DNA of 64,000 nucleotides, from positions 3,286,001 through 3,350,000 of the forward strand of contig OZ242042.1 of NCBI GenBank assembly GCA_965204905.1, written 5' to 3'. Origin of the DNA: Bin87 sp965204905 (GTDB lineage Bacteria > Chloroflexota > Dehalococcoidia > Lucifugimonadales > UBA3495). Positions 25,843-33,734 of this stretch are shown in pieces (positions within the stretch are counted from its first letter, which is position 1; every line of letters starts with the position of its first letter). The notes below the pieces were generated by a model. That model was given only the letters and a program-made list of their open reading frames with translations. It did not search any database and was not told where the DNA came from. The position numbers and the translations under genes were made by a program.

Positions 25843-27375
25843 ATGTTGGCAACAGCTCAAACTTGCGCGGTGGTCGGGTTGGACGGTCAGATCATACAGG
25901 CGGAGACGGATATTTCGCCGGGTCTGCCAGCGTTTCACATTGTGGGGCTGCCGGATACCGCGGTGCAGGAGGCCAAGGAACGGGTGCGGGCTGCCCTGCG
26001 CAACAGCGGCTGCGAGTTTCCCATGCGCCGGATCACCGTGAACCTGGCGCCGGCGGATTTGAAGAAGGCAGGGCCGGCCTACGACCTGCCCATCGCGGCG
26101 GGAATCCTGTTCAGCACCGGACAAGCGCCGCCCCCCGACGAACCGACGATATTCCTGGGTGAGCTGTCGCTGGACGGCGGGTTGCGGCACACCGCCGGCA
26201 TCCTGCCCATGGTCTGGGTCGCCCGGGAGCAGGGGATCCGCGCGGTGTACGTGCCGGCGGTGGACGCGGCGGAGGCGGCGCTGGTCGATGGGATGCAGGT
26301 CTATCCGGTGGCGACGCTAGCGCAATTGCTGGCCCACTTGCAGGGTGAGACGGCGATAGAGCCGTTCCCGTACAGCGGCGTGTATCTCAACGGGAACCGC
26401 AACCCGCCCGACAGTGCCGATCTTTGCCACATCCGAGGACAGGACCACGCCAAGCGCGCGCTGGAAGTCGCCGCCGCCGGGTTCCACAACATCCTGTTCA
26501 GCGGACCGCCCGGCTCCGGCAAGACGCTGCTTGCGCGAGCGCTGCCGGGGATCCTGCCGTACCTGACGCCCGACGAAGCGTTGGAGGTAACCAAGATTTA
26601 CAGCGTGAGCGGGAACTTGCCGCCGGACAGCCCGCTGATCGCCCAGCGACCCTTCCGCGCCCCGCACTACACCATCTCCAACGCCGGCCTGGTCGGCGGC
26701 GGCCGGATGCTGCGCCCCGGCGAGATCACGCTGAGCCATCGAGGAGTGCTTTTCCTAGACGAGTTGCCGGAGTTCGGGCACGCGTTGCTAGAATCGCTGC
26801 GTCAACCGCTGGAGGACAAGACGGTGACCATCACCAGGGTGAGCGGGACGGCGACGTATCCGGCCAGCTTCATGCTGGTGGCGGCAATGAATCCGTGTCC
26901 CTGCGGGTACGCCACGCATCCGCGCAAGCAGTGCGTGTGCAGCCCGTCGGCGGTGGCGCGCTACCAGCGCAGGATCAGCGGGCCGCTGCTGGAACGCATC
27001 GATATTTTCGTAGAGGTGCCGCCGGTGGAGTACGACAGCCTGCTGGCGCAGGCAGTGGCCGAACCATCGGAGGCGGTGCGTGAGCGGGTTGCGGCGGCGC
27101 GGGTGGTTCAGGAACGACGGTTCAACAAGGATGCTGAAACGGCCGCCCTATCCAATGCGGAGATGGCCGGCTCGAAGATCTGGGAGTACTGCGCTTTGCA
27201 GGATGACTCCGAGGCTCTATTGCAGCGGGCGTCGCAAACGCTGGATCTATCGGCGCGGGCATTGCATAGGGTGGTCAAGGTGGCGCAGACGATAGCCGAC
27301 CTGGCCGGGGCGGAGCAGATTGGTCCGGCGCACCTGGCGGAGGCGTTGCAGTATCGCGCCCGGGGGTTGGGCTGA
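25843..27375 (+). CDS. comM: YifB/ComM family magnesium chelatase-like AAA ATPase
   Basis: 510 residues from ATG 25843 (AAGGAG upstream, MLATAQTCAVVGLDGQIIQA). The frame extends upstream to 25693 but that part is not conserved. The N-terminal LonC-like domain contains ETDISPGLPAFHIVGLPDTA. Walker A is LFSGPPGSGKTLLARALPGI (about residue 222) and Walker B is GVLFLDELPEFGHALLES. The zinc-like cluster CPCGYATHPRKQCVCSP is present. ComM is a hexameric helicase that helps branch migration during natural transformation. Length is standard. Confidence 0.93.
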   Translation: MLATAQTCAVVGLDGQIIQAETDISPGLPAFHIVGLPDTAVQEAKERVRAALRNSGCEFPMRRITVNLAPADLKKAGPAYDLPIAAGILFSTGQAPPPDEPTIFLGELSLDGGLRHTAGILPMVWVAREQGIRAVYVPAVDAAEAALVDGMQVYPVATLAQLLAHLQGETAIEPFPYSGVYLNGNRNPPDSADLCHIRGQDHAKRALEVAAAGFHNILFSGPPGSGKTLLARALPGILPYLTPDEALEVTKIYSVSGNLPPDSPLIAQRPFRAPHYTISNAGLVGGGRMLRPGEITLSHRGVLFLDELPEFGHALLESLRQPLEDKTVTITRVSGTATYPASFMLVAAMNPCPCGYATHPRKQCVCSPSAVARYQRRISGPLLERIDIFVEVPPVEYDSLLAQAVAEPSEAVRERVAAARVVQERRFNKDAETAALSNAEMAGSKIWEYCALQDDSEALLQRASQTLDLSARALHRVVKVAQTIADLAGAEQIGPAHLAEALQYRARGLG

Positions 27376-27412
27376 ACGATTACTTGCGGAGAGCATCCGG
27401 GGTGAGTAGCAT

Positions 27413-27868
27413 ATGAACCAGAGGGAGAGGAGCGGCGACGAACGACAATGGGTGTCTTTCCTGGGCGTGCCTGCGGAACGAGTCAGGCCGCATTTCTGGA
27501 TGTTCAGCGTCTGTTTCGTTGCCACGTTGATCTTTTACACCTACATCCACGTCTTTGATGGAGACAATCCGAGTTGGCGTCAAGCGCCATCGTTGATAAT
27601 GGAAGATACGACGCGGGCCGCTGTGTTCTGGGCGCTGGCCAGCCCGATGGTCGTGGAAGGAGTGGTTATGGTTTTCGGCTGGTTGTACATGGAAAGAAAG
27701 CGACGGGAAGTTACAGAGAAAGGCCACGCGGCAGGCCACGCGGCAGGCCGCGCGGAGGCCAACGCCGAATGGGAGGAGTGGAACCGGCGCAGGGTAGAGG
27801 CCGAGGCCAAGGGTGAGCCATTCATAGAGCCGCCGCCCAGCGCCCGCAGCGGCTCATCCGGCAGCTAG
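27413..27868 (+). CDS. Small membrane protein with charged coiled tail
   Basis: 151 residues. Two membrane segments are visible: FWMFSVCFVATLIFYTYIHV (about residues 28-47) and AVFWALASPMVVEGVVMVFG (about 70-89), the second ending near WLYMERKRREV. The tail, from about 95, is alanine/glutamate/arginine-rich with a short AGHAAGRAEANAEWEEW repeat stretch and ends Ser/Pro-rich. Topology suggests a short membrane hairpin with a cytoplasmic coiled tail. Family not recognised. 37 bases after comM. Confidence 0.6.
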   Translation: MNQRERSGDERQWVSFLGVPAERVRPHFWMFSVCFVATLIFYTYIHVFDGDNPSWRQAPSLIMEDTTRAAVFWALASPMVVEGVVMVFGWLYMERKRREVTEKGHAAGHAAGRAEANAEWEEWNRRRVEAEAKGEPFIEPPPSARSGSSGS

Positions 27869-27875
27869 GCGGCCC

Positions 27876-27904
27876 TTGCCAGCCTGTGGGTTGCCGACTA
27901 TCAT
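27876..27904 (+). promoter_or_regulatory. Sigma70-like promoter for DUF3090, possibly leaderless
   Basis: TTGCCA (27876-27881) and TATCAT (27899-27904) are 17 bases apart. The ATG of the next gene is at 27911, 7 bases past the -10, so the transcript may start at or next to the start codon. Confidence 0.6.
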
Positions 27905-27910
27905 AGCGAC

Positions 27911-28444
27911 ATGGCAGAGCGGGAAGCACGTTACAAGCTTGGCGCGGCGCAGTCCGTGACGGCGGAAACCTTCGGTCGGCCCGGACGGCGCACCTTTCGA
28001 CTGGTTGCCGAGGCCGGACGAGCGCAGTCTTACATCTGGCTGGAAAAGGAACAGCTTTTCCAGTTGGGCCTGTATCTGCAACAGGCAGTGAAGCAACTGG
28101 GCGAGGATGCTCAATCCAAGGACAGCGCCCCCGGCGAGGCTCCGTGGAGCGGCGATCCGCTGGAGCAGGACTTCCACGCGCGCCAGATGCAGTTGCAGTA
28201 TGACCAGGACGCCAACTGCTTCGTTCTCCATGCGTTTGAAGGTGATGAGGACGATCCGGATGCCGGAGCGCAAACCTCGGTCAGTTTCTGGATGACCATG
28301 GCCCAGTGTTCCGACCTGGCGAACGAGGCGTTGCGTATCTGCGCCTCTGGCCGTCCTCCGTGTTTCCTATGCGGCGCGCCCATTGACCCGGACGGCCACC
28401 AATGCGTCCGCGCCAATGGCCACGCGGTATTTGAAACCGGCTAG
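27911..28444 (+). CDS. DUF3090 family protein
   Basis: 177 residues. The N-terminal part TAETFGRPGRRTFRLVAEAG and the following WLEKEQLFQLGLYLQQAV match DUF3090. The C-terminus FLCGAPIDPDGHQC then VRANGH looks like a zinc site (CxxC...H.C). In Actinobacteria DUF3090 proteins are encoded next to a SCO1664-type gene, as here. Function is unknown. A leaderless promoter directly precedes it, which explains the missing ribosome site. Confidence 0.85.
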   Translation: MAEREARYKLGAAQSVTAETFGRPGRRTFRLVAEAGRAQSYIWLEKEQLFQLGLYLQQAVKQLGEDAQSKDSAPGEAPWSGDPLEQDFHARQMQLQYDQDANCFVLHAFEGDEDDPDAGAQTSVSFWMTMAQCSDLANEALRICASGRPPCFLCGAPIDPDGHQCVRANGHAVFETG

Positions 28445-28462
28445 CCGGAACGCCGGCGTTGT

Positions 28463-29197
28463 ATGCTCGTGTCCGGAGCCGAACCTTCCGACCTTGATCT
28501 GTTGTCCCGCGGCGAGTTCCTCAGTTGGGAGCTGACGCCGCACGGCTCCAATTACACGTTCCTGGCTGAGCTGGAACTGGACGGACGGCAGGGCCACGCT
28601 ATCTACAAGCCGCGCAAAGGCGAAATCCCCCTGTGGGACTTTCCCAGCGGGACCCTGTTCAAGCGGGAATGCGCGGCGTACCTGCTGAGCCGAATACTGG
28701 GCTGGGACTTCATCCCCCTGACCGTGATTCGCGACGGCCCGCATGGCATCGGTTCGGCCCAGCTTTTCGTCGATCACGACCCCAAGGAGAACTACTACAC
28801 CATCTCCAGGGACAGCCTGGACGAATCCGACGCCGACCAACTCAGGATGATTTGCTGCTTCGACCTGGTCGCCAACAACACCGACCGCAAGGCCAACCAC
28901 GTGCTGCGGGGCTACGACGGCAAGCTGTGGGGCATCGACCAGGGGCTGACGTTCCACGCCGATACCAAGATCCGCACGGTCATCTGGGACTTCGGCGAGG
29001 AACCCATACCGGAACGATTGCTGGAACCCCTGCGCCGGCTCTGCGGCCAACTGCTTGCGCCCACCGGCGAGGTGGCCGAACTGCTGACGTTGCTGGACGC
29101 CGAGGAAGCGCGGGCCTTGATGCAGCGGCTGCAATGGGTGTTGCAGGAAGGCGCGTTCCCCGGAATACCGGGGCTGCGCCGGCGGCGACGGGGTTAA
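28463..29197 (+). CDS. SCO1664 family protein (PI3/4-kinase-like fold)
   Basis: 244 residues. Kinase-like features: HAIYKPRKGEIPLWDFPSGT with a candidate ATP-binding lysine, LVANNTDRKANHVLRGYDGK with the D-x-x-x-x-N catalytic loop, and LWGIDQGLTFH with the DxG-type aspartate. The family is known from Actinobacteria, next to DUF3090, and its substrate is unknown. It starts 18 bases after DUF3090, and its stop overlaps the end of the convergent HAD gene by 4 bases. Confidence 0.84.
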   Translation: MLVSGAEPSDLDLLSRGEFLSWELTPHGSNYTFLAELELDGRQGHAIYKPRKGEIPLWDFPSGTLFKRECAAYLLSRILGWDFIPLTVIRDGPHGIGSAQLFVDHDPKENYYTISRDSLDESDADQLRMICCFDLVANNTDRKANHVLRGYDGKLWGIDQGLTFHADTKIRTVIWDFGEEPIPERLLEPLRRLCGQLLAPTGEVAELLTLLDAEEARALMQRLQWVLQEGAFPGIPGLRRRRRG

Positions 29198-29856
29198 CGG
29201 CCGTCTGCAAGCAGGCTGTAGTCGAATTCCTCCAGGTTTTCGAGGATGACGTGGGCGGCGGACAGGTCCAGGTGGCGGGTTGAGTCGGTGAGGGTGCAGA
29301 CGGTGTAGGCGCCGGAAGCGGAGGCCGCGGCGAGTCCGATGGGCGAATCCTCGATGGCGATGCACTCGGAGGCTTCCAGGCCGATGAGGCGGGCCGCTTT
29401 AATGTAGATGTCGGGCGCCGGTTTGCCGTTCTCGATGTCATCGCCGCCCAGCCGGACGGGGAAAGCGTCGGTCAACCCGATCACGGACAGCTTGAGGTTG
29501 ACCCACTCTCGGAGCGATGACGACGCCACGGCGACGGGCAGGCTGCGTCGCTGGGCCTCGGCGATCAGGTCGCGCACGCCGGGGCGAGGGATCAGGTCGG
29601 AACGCAGCACTTCTTTCACCACCTCGTTGTATCCGGCCAGCAGTTCCGCCGGCGTTTGCGGAACGTCGCGCAGTTCCTTGACCCGAATCCAGGTCTCCTC
29701 GACGGTGGTTCCCAGTAGGTAACGGTTGTTTTCTTCCTCGGTGATGGGGGCGGCGCCGCAGCGCTCAACCATAACGTTGACCGCCTTGTGGAACAGAGGC
29801 TCGCTGTCCACCAGCACGCCGTCCATGTCAAACAGAATCCCTTTATATCCGGCCAT
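29194..29856 (-). CDS. HAD family phosphatase, beta-phosphoglucomutase-like
   Basis: 220 residues from ATG 29856; GGAGGATTATC lies upstream. HAD motifs are complete: GILFDMDGVLVDSEPLFH (motif I nucleophile and acid Asp), PVAVASSSLREWV (II), NGKPAPDIYIKAA (III Lys) and ECIAIEDSPIGLAAA (IV acidic). The cap helix after SEPLFH is that of the phosphoglucomutase/phosphoglycolate group. The substrate is likely a sugar phosphate, but this is inference. It overlaps the convergent SCO1664 gene by 4 bases. Confidence 0.88.
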   Translation of the reverse strand: MAGYKGILFDMDGVLVDSEPLFHKAVNVMVERCGAAPITEEENNRYLLGTTVEETWIRVKELRDVPQTPAELLAGYNEVVKEVLRSDLIPRPGVRDLIAEAQRRSLPVAVASSSLREWVNLKLSVIGLTDAFPVRLGGDDIENGKPAPDIYIKAARLIGLEASECIAIEDSPIGLAAASASGAYTVCTLTDSTRHLDLSAAHVILENLEEFDYSLLADGR

Positions 29857-29949
29857 CCGTGATAATCCTCCTCCCGGTTGTTGCAAATATGCCGACTGGT
29901 GAGATTGCCACGCTTTTGGCGGTGTGGCAAGGGCTGCTGATTTGAAGGC
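29857..29949. repeat. Partial copy of the GATTGCCACGC repeat
   Basis: The intergenic stretch between the HAD gene and modC contains GGTGAGATTGCCACGC (29896-29911), the left end of the dispersed element, without a clear right end. Confidence 0.4.
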
Positions 29950-31053
29950 TCACTCGGTGAGCAGGAAACAGGAGGAGGCTTTGAAGATGGCCCACAGCGG
30001 TTGGCCGGCGGCGATGCCCATGGCGTCCAACGATGCGCCGGTGATGTGGCAGCGCAAGACGGTTCCGGCGCAGTCCAGCGCCACCTCGTAACCGGGCGGG
30101 CGCAGCTCGACGGCGGACACCACGCCGGCCCAGGTGTTGCGGGCCGACGACTGGGGCAGTGGGCCGGCGGCAAGGATGATGTCGGAGGCGCGGATGCCCA
30201 CGGTTACGGCATCGCCGACGGCGCAGCCATCGGCCAGCGGTGTTTCCAGGGCGCGTTCGCCGGCCTGGCATACCATGGTGCCGTCCTGAGGCAGGCGGGC
30301 GGCGACCCGCATTCGGAGCAGGTTCTCCACGCCCACCAGCCGGGCGACCCGACCCTGGCCCGGCTGCTCCAGCACATGCAGCGGCGGCCCTTCCGCGACA
30401 ACCCGGCCGGCATCGATGATCTGCACCGCGTCGCCCAGGGCCAGGGCTTCCTCCCGGCTGTGGGTGACCAATATCACCGGGATGTTGAGTTCCCGGACGG
30501 TAGCGCGCAGTTCGGATCCGAGAGTGCGGCGCAATTCCATGTCCAGCGAGCTGAACGGCTCGTCCAGCAGCAGCAGGTCGGGCGACGGGGCCAGCGCGCG
30601 GGCCAATGCCGTGCGTTGCTGCTGCCCGCCCGAGAGTTGCGAGACCCGCCGGTCCTCCAGCCCTGCCAGTTGCAGACGGTCAATGAGGTGGAATACCCGC
30701 CGGCGCGCCGCGTCGCCGCGTCGTTCGGGCAGGCCGTAGGCGATGTTCTCCGCCACCGTCAAGTGCGGAAACAGGTGGTTCTGCTGGGTTACGTAGCCGA
30801 CGCCGCGACGATGGGGCGGCTCCCAGCAGGGCGGCTCGCCGTCGTTATCGGCGAACACGGCGCGGCCGGCGATTTCGATGCGACCGGATTCGGGCCGAAC
30901 CAGGCCGGCGATGGTGCGCAGAGCGGTGGTCTTGCCGGCCCCGGACGGGCCGAACAGCACCAGCACCTTGCCGGCATCCACGGCGAAGGTGATCTCGACA
31001 CTGAAGCCGCCGATGCTGACGCTGAATTGGCCCCTAACCGCAGCGTTGTTCAT
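29950..31053 (-). CDS. modC: Molybdate ABC transporter ATP-binding protein
   Basis: 367 residues from ATG 31053, overlapping the modB stop by 4 bases. A longer reading in this frame, up to 31932, is only the shadow of modB. ABC motifs: VLVLFGPSGAGKTTALRTIA (Walker A), QLSGGQQQRTALARALA (signature), LLLLDEPFSSLDMELRRTLG (Walker B) and the switch histidine in VILVTHSREEALALGD. The C-terminal 120 residues include GIRASDIILAAG and match the molybdate-binding TOBE domain. It powers molybdate uptake for molybdenum cofactor enzymes. Confidence 0.9.
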   Translation of the reverse strand: MNNAAVRGQFSVSIGGFSVEITFAVDAGKVLVLFGPSGAGKTTALRTIAGLVRPESGRIEIAGRAVFADNDGEPPCWEPPHRRGVGYVTQQNHLFPHLTVAENIAYGLPERRGDAARRRVFHLIDRLQLAGLEDRRVSQLSGGQQQRTALARALAPSPDLLLLDEPFSSLDMELRRTLGSELRATVRELNIPVILVTHSREEALALGDAVQIIDAGRVVAEGPPLHVLEQPGQGRVARLVGVENLLRMRVAARLPQDGTMVCQAGERALETPLADGCAVGDAVTVGIRASDIILAAGPLPQSSARNTWAGVVSAVELRPPGYEVALDCAGTVLRCHITGASLDAMGIAAGQPLWAIFKASSCFLLTE

Positions 31054-31886
31054 GGCGACGTCTCCGCCCGACGCCGCAGCAGGAAACTCAGCAGCGCCAG
31101 GGACAGGGCCGACATGACCAGCATCAGGGCGGCCAGGGCCAGGGCGGCGCCGAGGCTGGATTCCATGGTGGTCATTATGGCCAGCGGCATCGTTTGGGTG
31201 CGTCCGGTCAGGTTGCCGGCGAACATGATGGTTGCGCCAAACTCCGACACGGCCCGGGCCCAGGCCAGCGTCGCCCCTGTCAGCAAAGATGGCCGCGCCA
31301 TGGGCAGGGTCAACCGCCAGAAGGTTTGCCAGGGCGAGACGCCCAGGGTCTGCGAAACCTCCTCGTATGCCGGGTCCACGCCGGCGAACCCGATGCGGGC
31401 GGCCCGGATGTAGAAGGGCGCGGCCACGAAAATCTGGGCGAACATGACGGCCACGGTGGTGAACGGGATCGTGACGCCCACGGATGCCAGGACCGGCCCC
31501 AGCAAGCCGTTGCGTCCGAAGGCCATCAGCATGGCGACGCCGGCCACAACGGGCGGCAGCACGATGGGCAACTCCACAAACGTGTCGATGATACGCAGCA
31601 GCCGGCTGGTTGGCCCCTGCCGGGCCAGCAGCAGGGCGAAGGGCGTGCCGACCACCACCACGATGACCAGGCTGACGACGCTGGTGACCACCGTGAGGCG
31701 CAGGGCTTGCAGCACCAGGGGGCCGGTCAGCCCGGCCAGGAATCCCTCCTCCTGGCCGGCCCGCACCAACAGCGCCAGGATGGGCAGGCCGATGAACAAC
31801 ACGTAGAGGACGGTGGCCGCCACCCCCGCCGGGGCCAGCGCGCCCAACGCCGCGCCGCGATTGCCGTTGCCCGACGACAGGAACAT
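31050..31886 (-). CDS. modB: Molybdate ABC transporter permease
   Basis: 278 residues from ATG 31886 (GGGAG upstream). An ATG at 31916 is in frame but lies in the palindromic repeat with no space for a ribosome site. Several membrane segments are visible, such as GVAATVLYVLFIGLPILALL and SVVSLVIVVVVGTPFALLLA. The EAA-like cytoplasmic loop is EVSQTLGVSPWQTFWRLTLP (about residues 185-205), which contacts ModC. Standard length for ModB. Overlaps modC by 4 bases. Confidence 0.9.
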   Translation of the reverse strand: MFLSSGNGNRGAALGALAPAGVAATVLYVLFIGLPILALLVRAGQEEGFLAGLTGPLVLQALRLTVVTSVVSLVIVVVVGTPFALLLARQGPTSRLLRIIDTFVELPIVLPPVVAGVAMLMAFGRNGLLGPVLASVGVTIPFTTVAVMFAQIFVAAPFYIRAARIGFAGVDPAYEEVSQTLGVSPWQTFWRLTLPMARPSLLTGATLAWARAVSEFGATIMFAGNLTGRTQTMPLAIMTTMESSLGAALALAALMLVMSALSLALLSFLLRRRAETSP

Positions 31887-31914
31887 ACGTCGAATCTCCC
31901 AGGTCAGGCGGGGC

Positions 31915-31944
31915 ATCCTTCGACAGGCTCAAGATGAGCGGGAT
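31915..31944. repeat. TTCGACAGGCTCAAGATGAG repeat at the modA/modB junction
   Basis: Same family as 10244 and 63931. Read on the minus strand it forms the last codons and stop of modA and the ATG at 31916. Confidence 0.6.
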
Positions 31945-32807
31945 TCACCCGCGTGGCATGGGCAGGTGATGTTGGCCGGCGGGACGAACCCGTGCTCCCG
32001 CAGGATGGCCTGGCCGGAATCGCCTTGAACGAACTTGATGAACTCCAGGGCGGTTTCAATCTCGTCGGTGGTGGACAAGGCGGCGATGGGGTACTGGGCC
32101 CCCGGATTGAACTGTAACGGAATCTCCAGCGTTCGGATGGCATGGGCGTACTGCGCCGCCAGCGCGTCGGTCTCGTACACGATGCCGGCGTCCACCTCAC
32201 CCAGGGCTACCTTTTGCGCCACCCCGCGCACACTGGTCTCGTTGGTCACTACGTTGGACAGCACGGCGGATGCGTAATCGCCGGGAAAAGCGTCGGATGC
32301 GGCCAGTAGATCCAGCGACTCGCGGGTGTACGCGCCGGCCGGCACCTCCTCGGCGGCAATGGCGATGCTGACGCCGGGACGGGCGAGGTCGGCCAGGGCT
32401 TGCACCGCGTCGGATTCCACGGGCACGGCGACGGCCAGGCGGTTGGCGGCGAAATACTCCGGCACGTTGACCAGCAGGCCGGACTCATTGACCTGGGCCA
32501 TGTGCTGCCAGTTGGCGGAGGCGAACACGTCGGCCTCCGCGCCGTGTTCCAGCTGTGTCCGCAAAGTCTGGCTGCCAGCGAAGTTGAAAGCGACCCGGAC
32601 GTCGGGATGGTCGTCCTCAAAGGCAGTAGCCAGGGCCTGGAACGACTCGGCCAGCGACGCGGCGGCGAATACGGTCAGAGTGCTTTCCGCGTCGTCGGAA
32701 CGCTGGCCGGCAGGGGCGCAGGCGAGAAGAATCAGGCAGGCGGAGAGGGCCGCAACGATAAGGGAAACGATGCCAGAGGGAGTTCTGGGATACCGTCTAG
32801 CGGACAT
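31929..32807 (-). CDS. modA: Molybdate ABC transporter substrate-binding protein
   Basis: 292 residues, lipoprotein signal ending ILLACAPAG. Molybdate-binding features are TLTVFAAASLAESFQALATA and FNFAGSQTLRTQLEHGAEAD (Ser/Ala residues that hold the oxyanion), then GVSIAIAAEEVPAGAYTRES. It delivers molybdate to ModB/ModC. The last residues, HAGESRSS, are encoded by a dispersed repeat that also supplies the stop, so the native C-terminus may have been altered. Gap of 12 bases to the repeat-borne modB ATG, 42 to the preferred start. Confidence 0.9.
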   Translation of the reverse strand: MSARRYPRTPSGIVSLIVAALSACLILLACAPAGQRSDDAESTLTVFAAASLAESFQALATAFEDDHPDVRVAFNFAGSQTLRTQLEHGAEADVFASANWQHMAQVNESGLLVNVPEYFAANRLAVAVPVESDAVQALADLARPGVSIAIAAEEVPAGAYTRESLDLLAASDAFPGDYASAVLSNVVTNETSVRGVAQKVALGEVDAGIVYETDALAAQYAHAIRTLEIPLQFNPGAQYPIAALSTTDEIETALEFIKFVQGDSGQAILREHGFVPPANITCPCHAGESRSS

Positions 32808-32833
32808 GGCTGCCGAGGAATCGGATGGTCAGA

Positions 32834-33571
32834 TCAGGGGTTTTGCCGGCGGAGTTGCGCTTCCAGCTGGCGGATGCGGGCTTCGGCGGCGTTGGCGCGG
32901 GCCTCGGCCCTTTCGGCACGGGCTTCGGCCGTTTCGGCGCGGACCTGCAAGTCGTCATAGGTTACTATGTGCCGCTCCGTCGCCGGGTCATAAAACGCCA
33001 GCGCCCCGTGCTCCCAGCGCAGCAGCAGGTTCAACGCCGGACTGTATCCCTGCATTACATCATCCGGCAACTCGTCTATAGGCATCGGCTCGTACACGTT
33101 ATCCACCAAACGATCCCCGGCCAGCCGCGCCCCGTGATGCTCCCCAGTCTCGTCAAACCGCCAGTACTCCGGTATCAGCATCCTGGCGTAGTCCTCCCGC
33201 TTCGCCCCGGTGTCGGTGTCCGCCGTGCTCCGCGAGGCCACCTCCAGCACAAAGTCCGGCGGCTTGCCCTGCTCCGAGATGATGTAACCGTTGCTGGCCT
33301 CGTACAACTCCGGGTCCACGTCAAAAGCAATGAGCAGGTCGGGATAACGGGCCAGGTCCCGGAAAGAGCCCGGTTCGACGATAATCCAGCGGTCGGCCGT
33401 CACCAGAGTAGTTTCGAGATTGCCCAGGTGCTGGATGAGGTGGTGGGCGTGGCCGGTCTTGGCCAGTTGGTTGAACTGGGTCACTTCGTCGGGCTCACGT
33501 TGGGGAATGTCGGGCAGGCGGAAGGAGACCGGCGGTTGGGGTTTTCCGGCGATGGTTTTAGCGGAGGTCAT
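32834..33571 (-). CDS. Uma2 family endonuclease-like protein with coiled-coil tail
   Basis: 245 residues. Core: LARYPDLLIAFDVDPE, PPDFVLEVASRSTADTDTGA, KREDYARMLIPEYWRFD, giving the acidic residue, E and K. The C-terminal EARAERAEARANAAEARIRQ coil matches the 47919 copy. It lies 26 bases upstream of modA on the same strand, so modABC may be read from its promoter. It closely resembles the 47919 copy (HHLIQHLGNLETTLV / IHHLASPETTIV). Confidence 0.86.
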   Translation of the reverse strand: MTSAKTIAGKPQPPVSFRLPDIPQREPDEVTQFNQLAKTGHAHHLIQHLGNLETTLVTADRWIIVEPGSFRDLARYPDLLIAFDVDPELYEASNGYIISEQGKPPDFVLEVASRSTADTDTGAKREDYARMLIPEYWRFDETGEHHGARLAGDRLVDNVYEPMPIDELPDDVMQGYSPALNLLLRWEHGALAFYDPATERHIVTYDDLQVRAETAEARAERAEARANAAEARIRQLEAQLRRQNP

Positions 33572-33734
33572 GGAGTACCTCGTGGGTCGGGCGAGCGCGC
33601 CGGCGTGGGATTGGGTACATCATACCAGAGTGGCGTCGGGTGGCGGTGGCGGTTGGGGCGGCGGCCTGCTATGATGGCACGATGCGCGGCGGTTGCCGAC
33701 GATTTAGTGCGGAACCGGCGCAGCAAGGGGGCTT

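Noticed and set aside
31054..31932. A 5' extension of the modC frame making a 660-residue protein
   Set aside because: The added part is the modB gene read in another frame; modC starts at 31053 with the usual ABC N-terminus.
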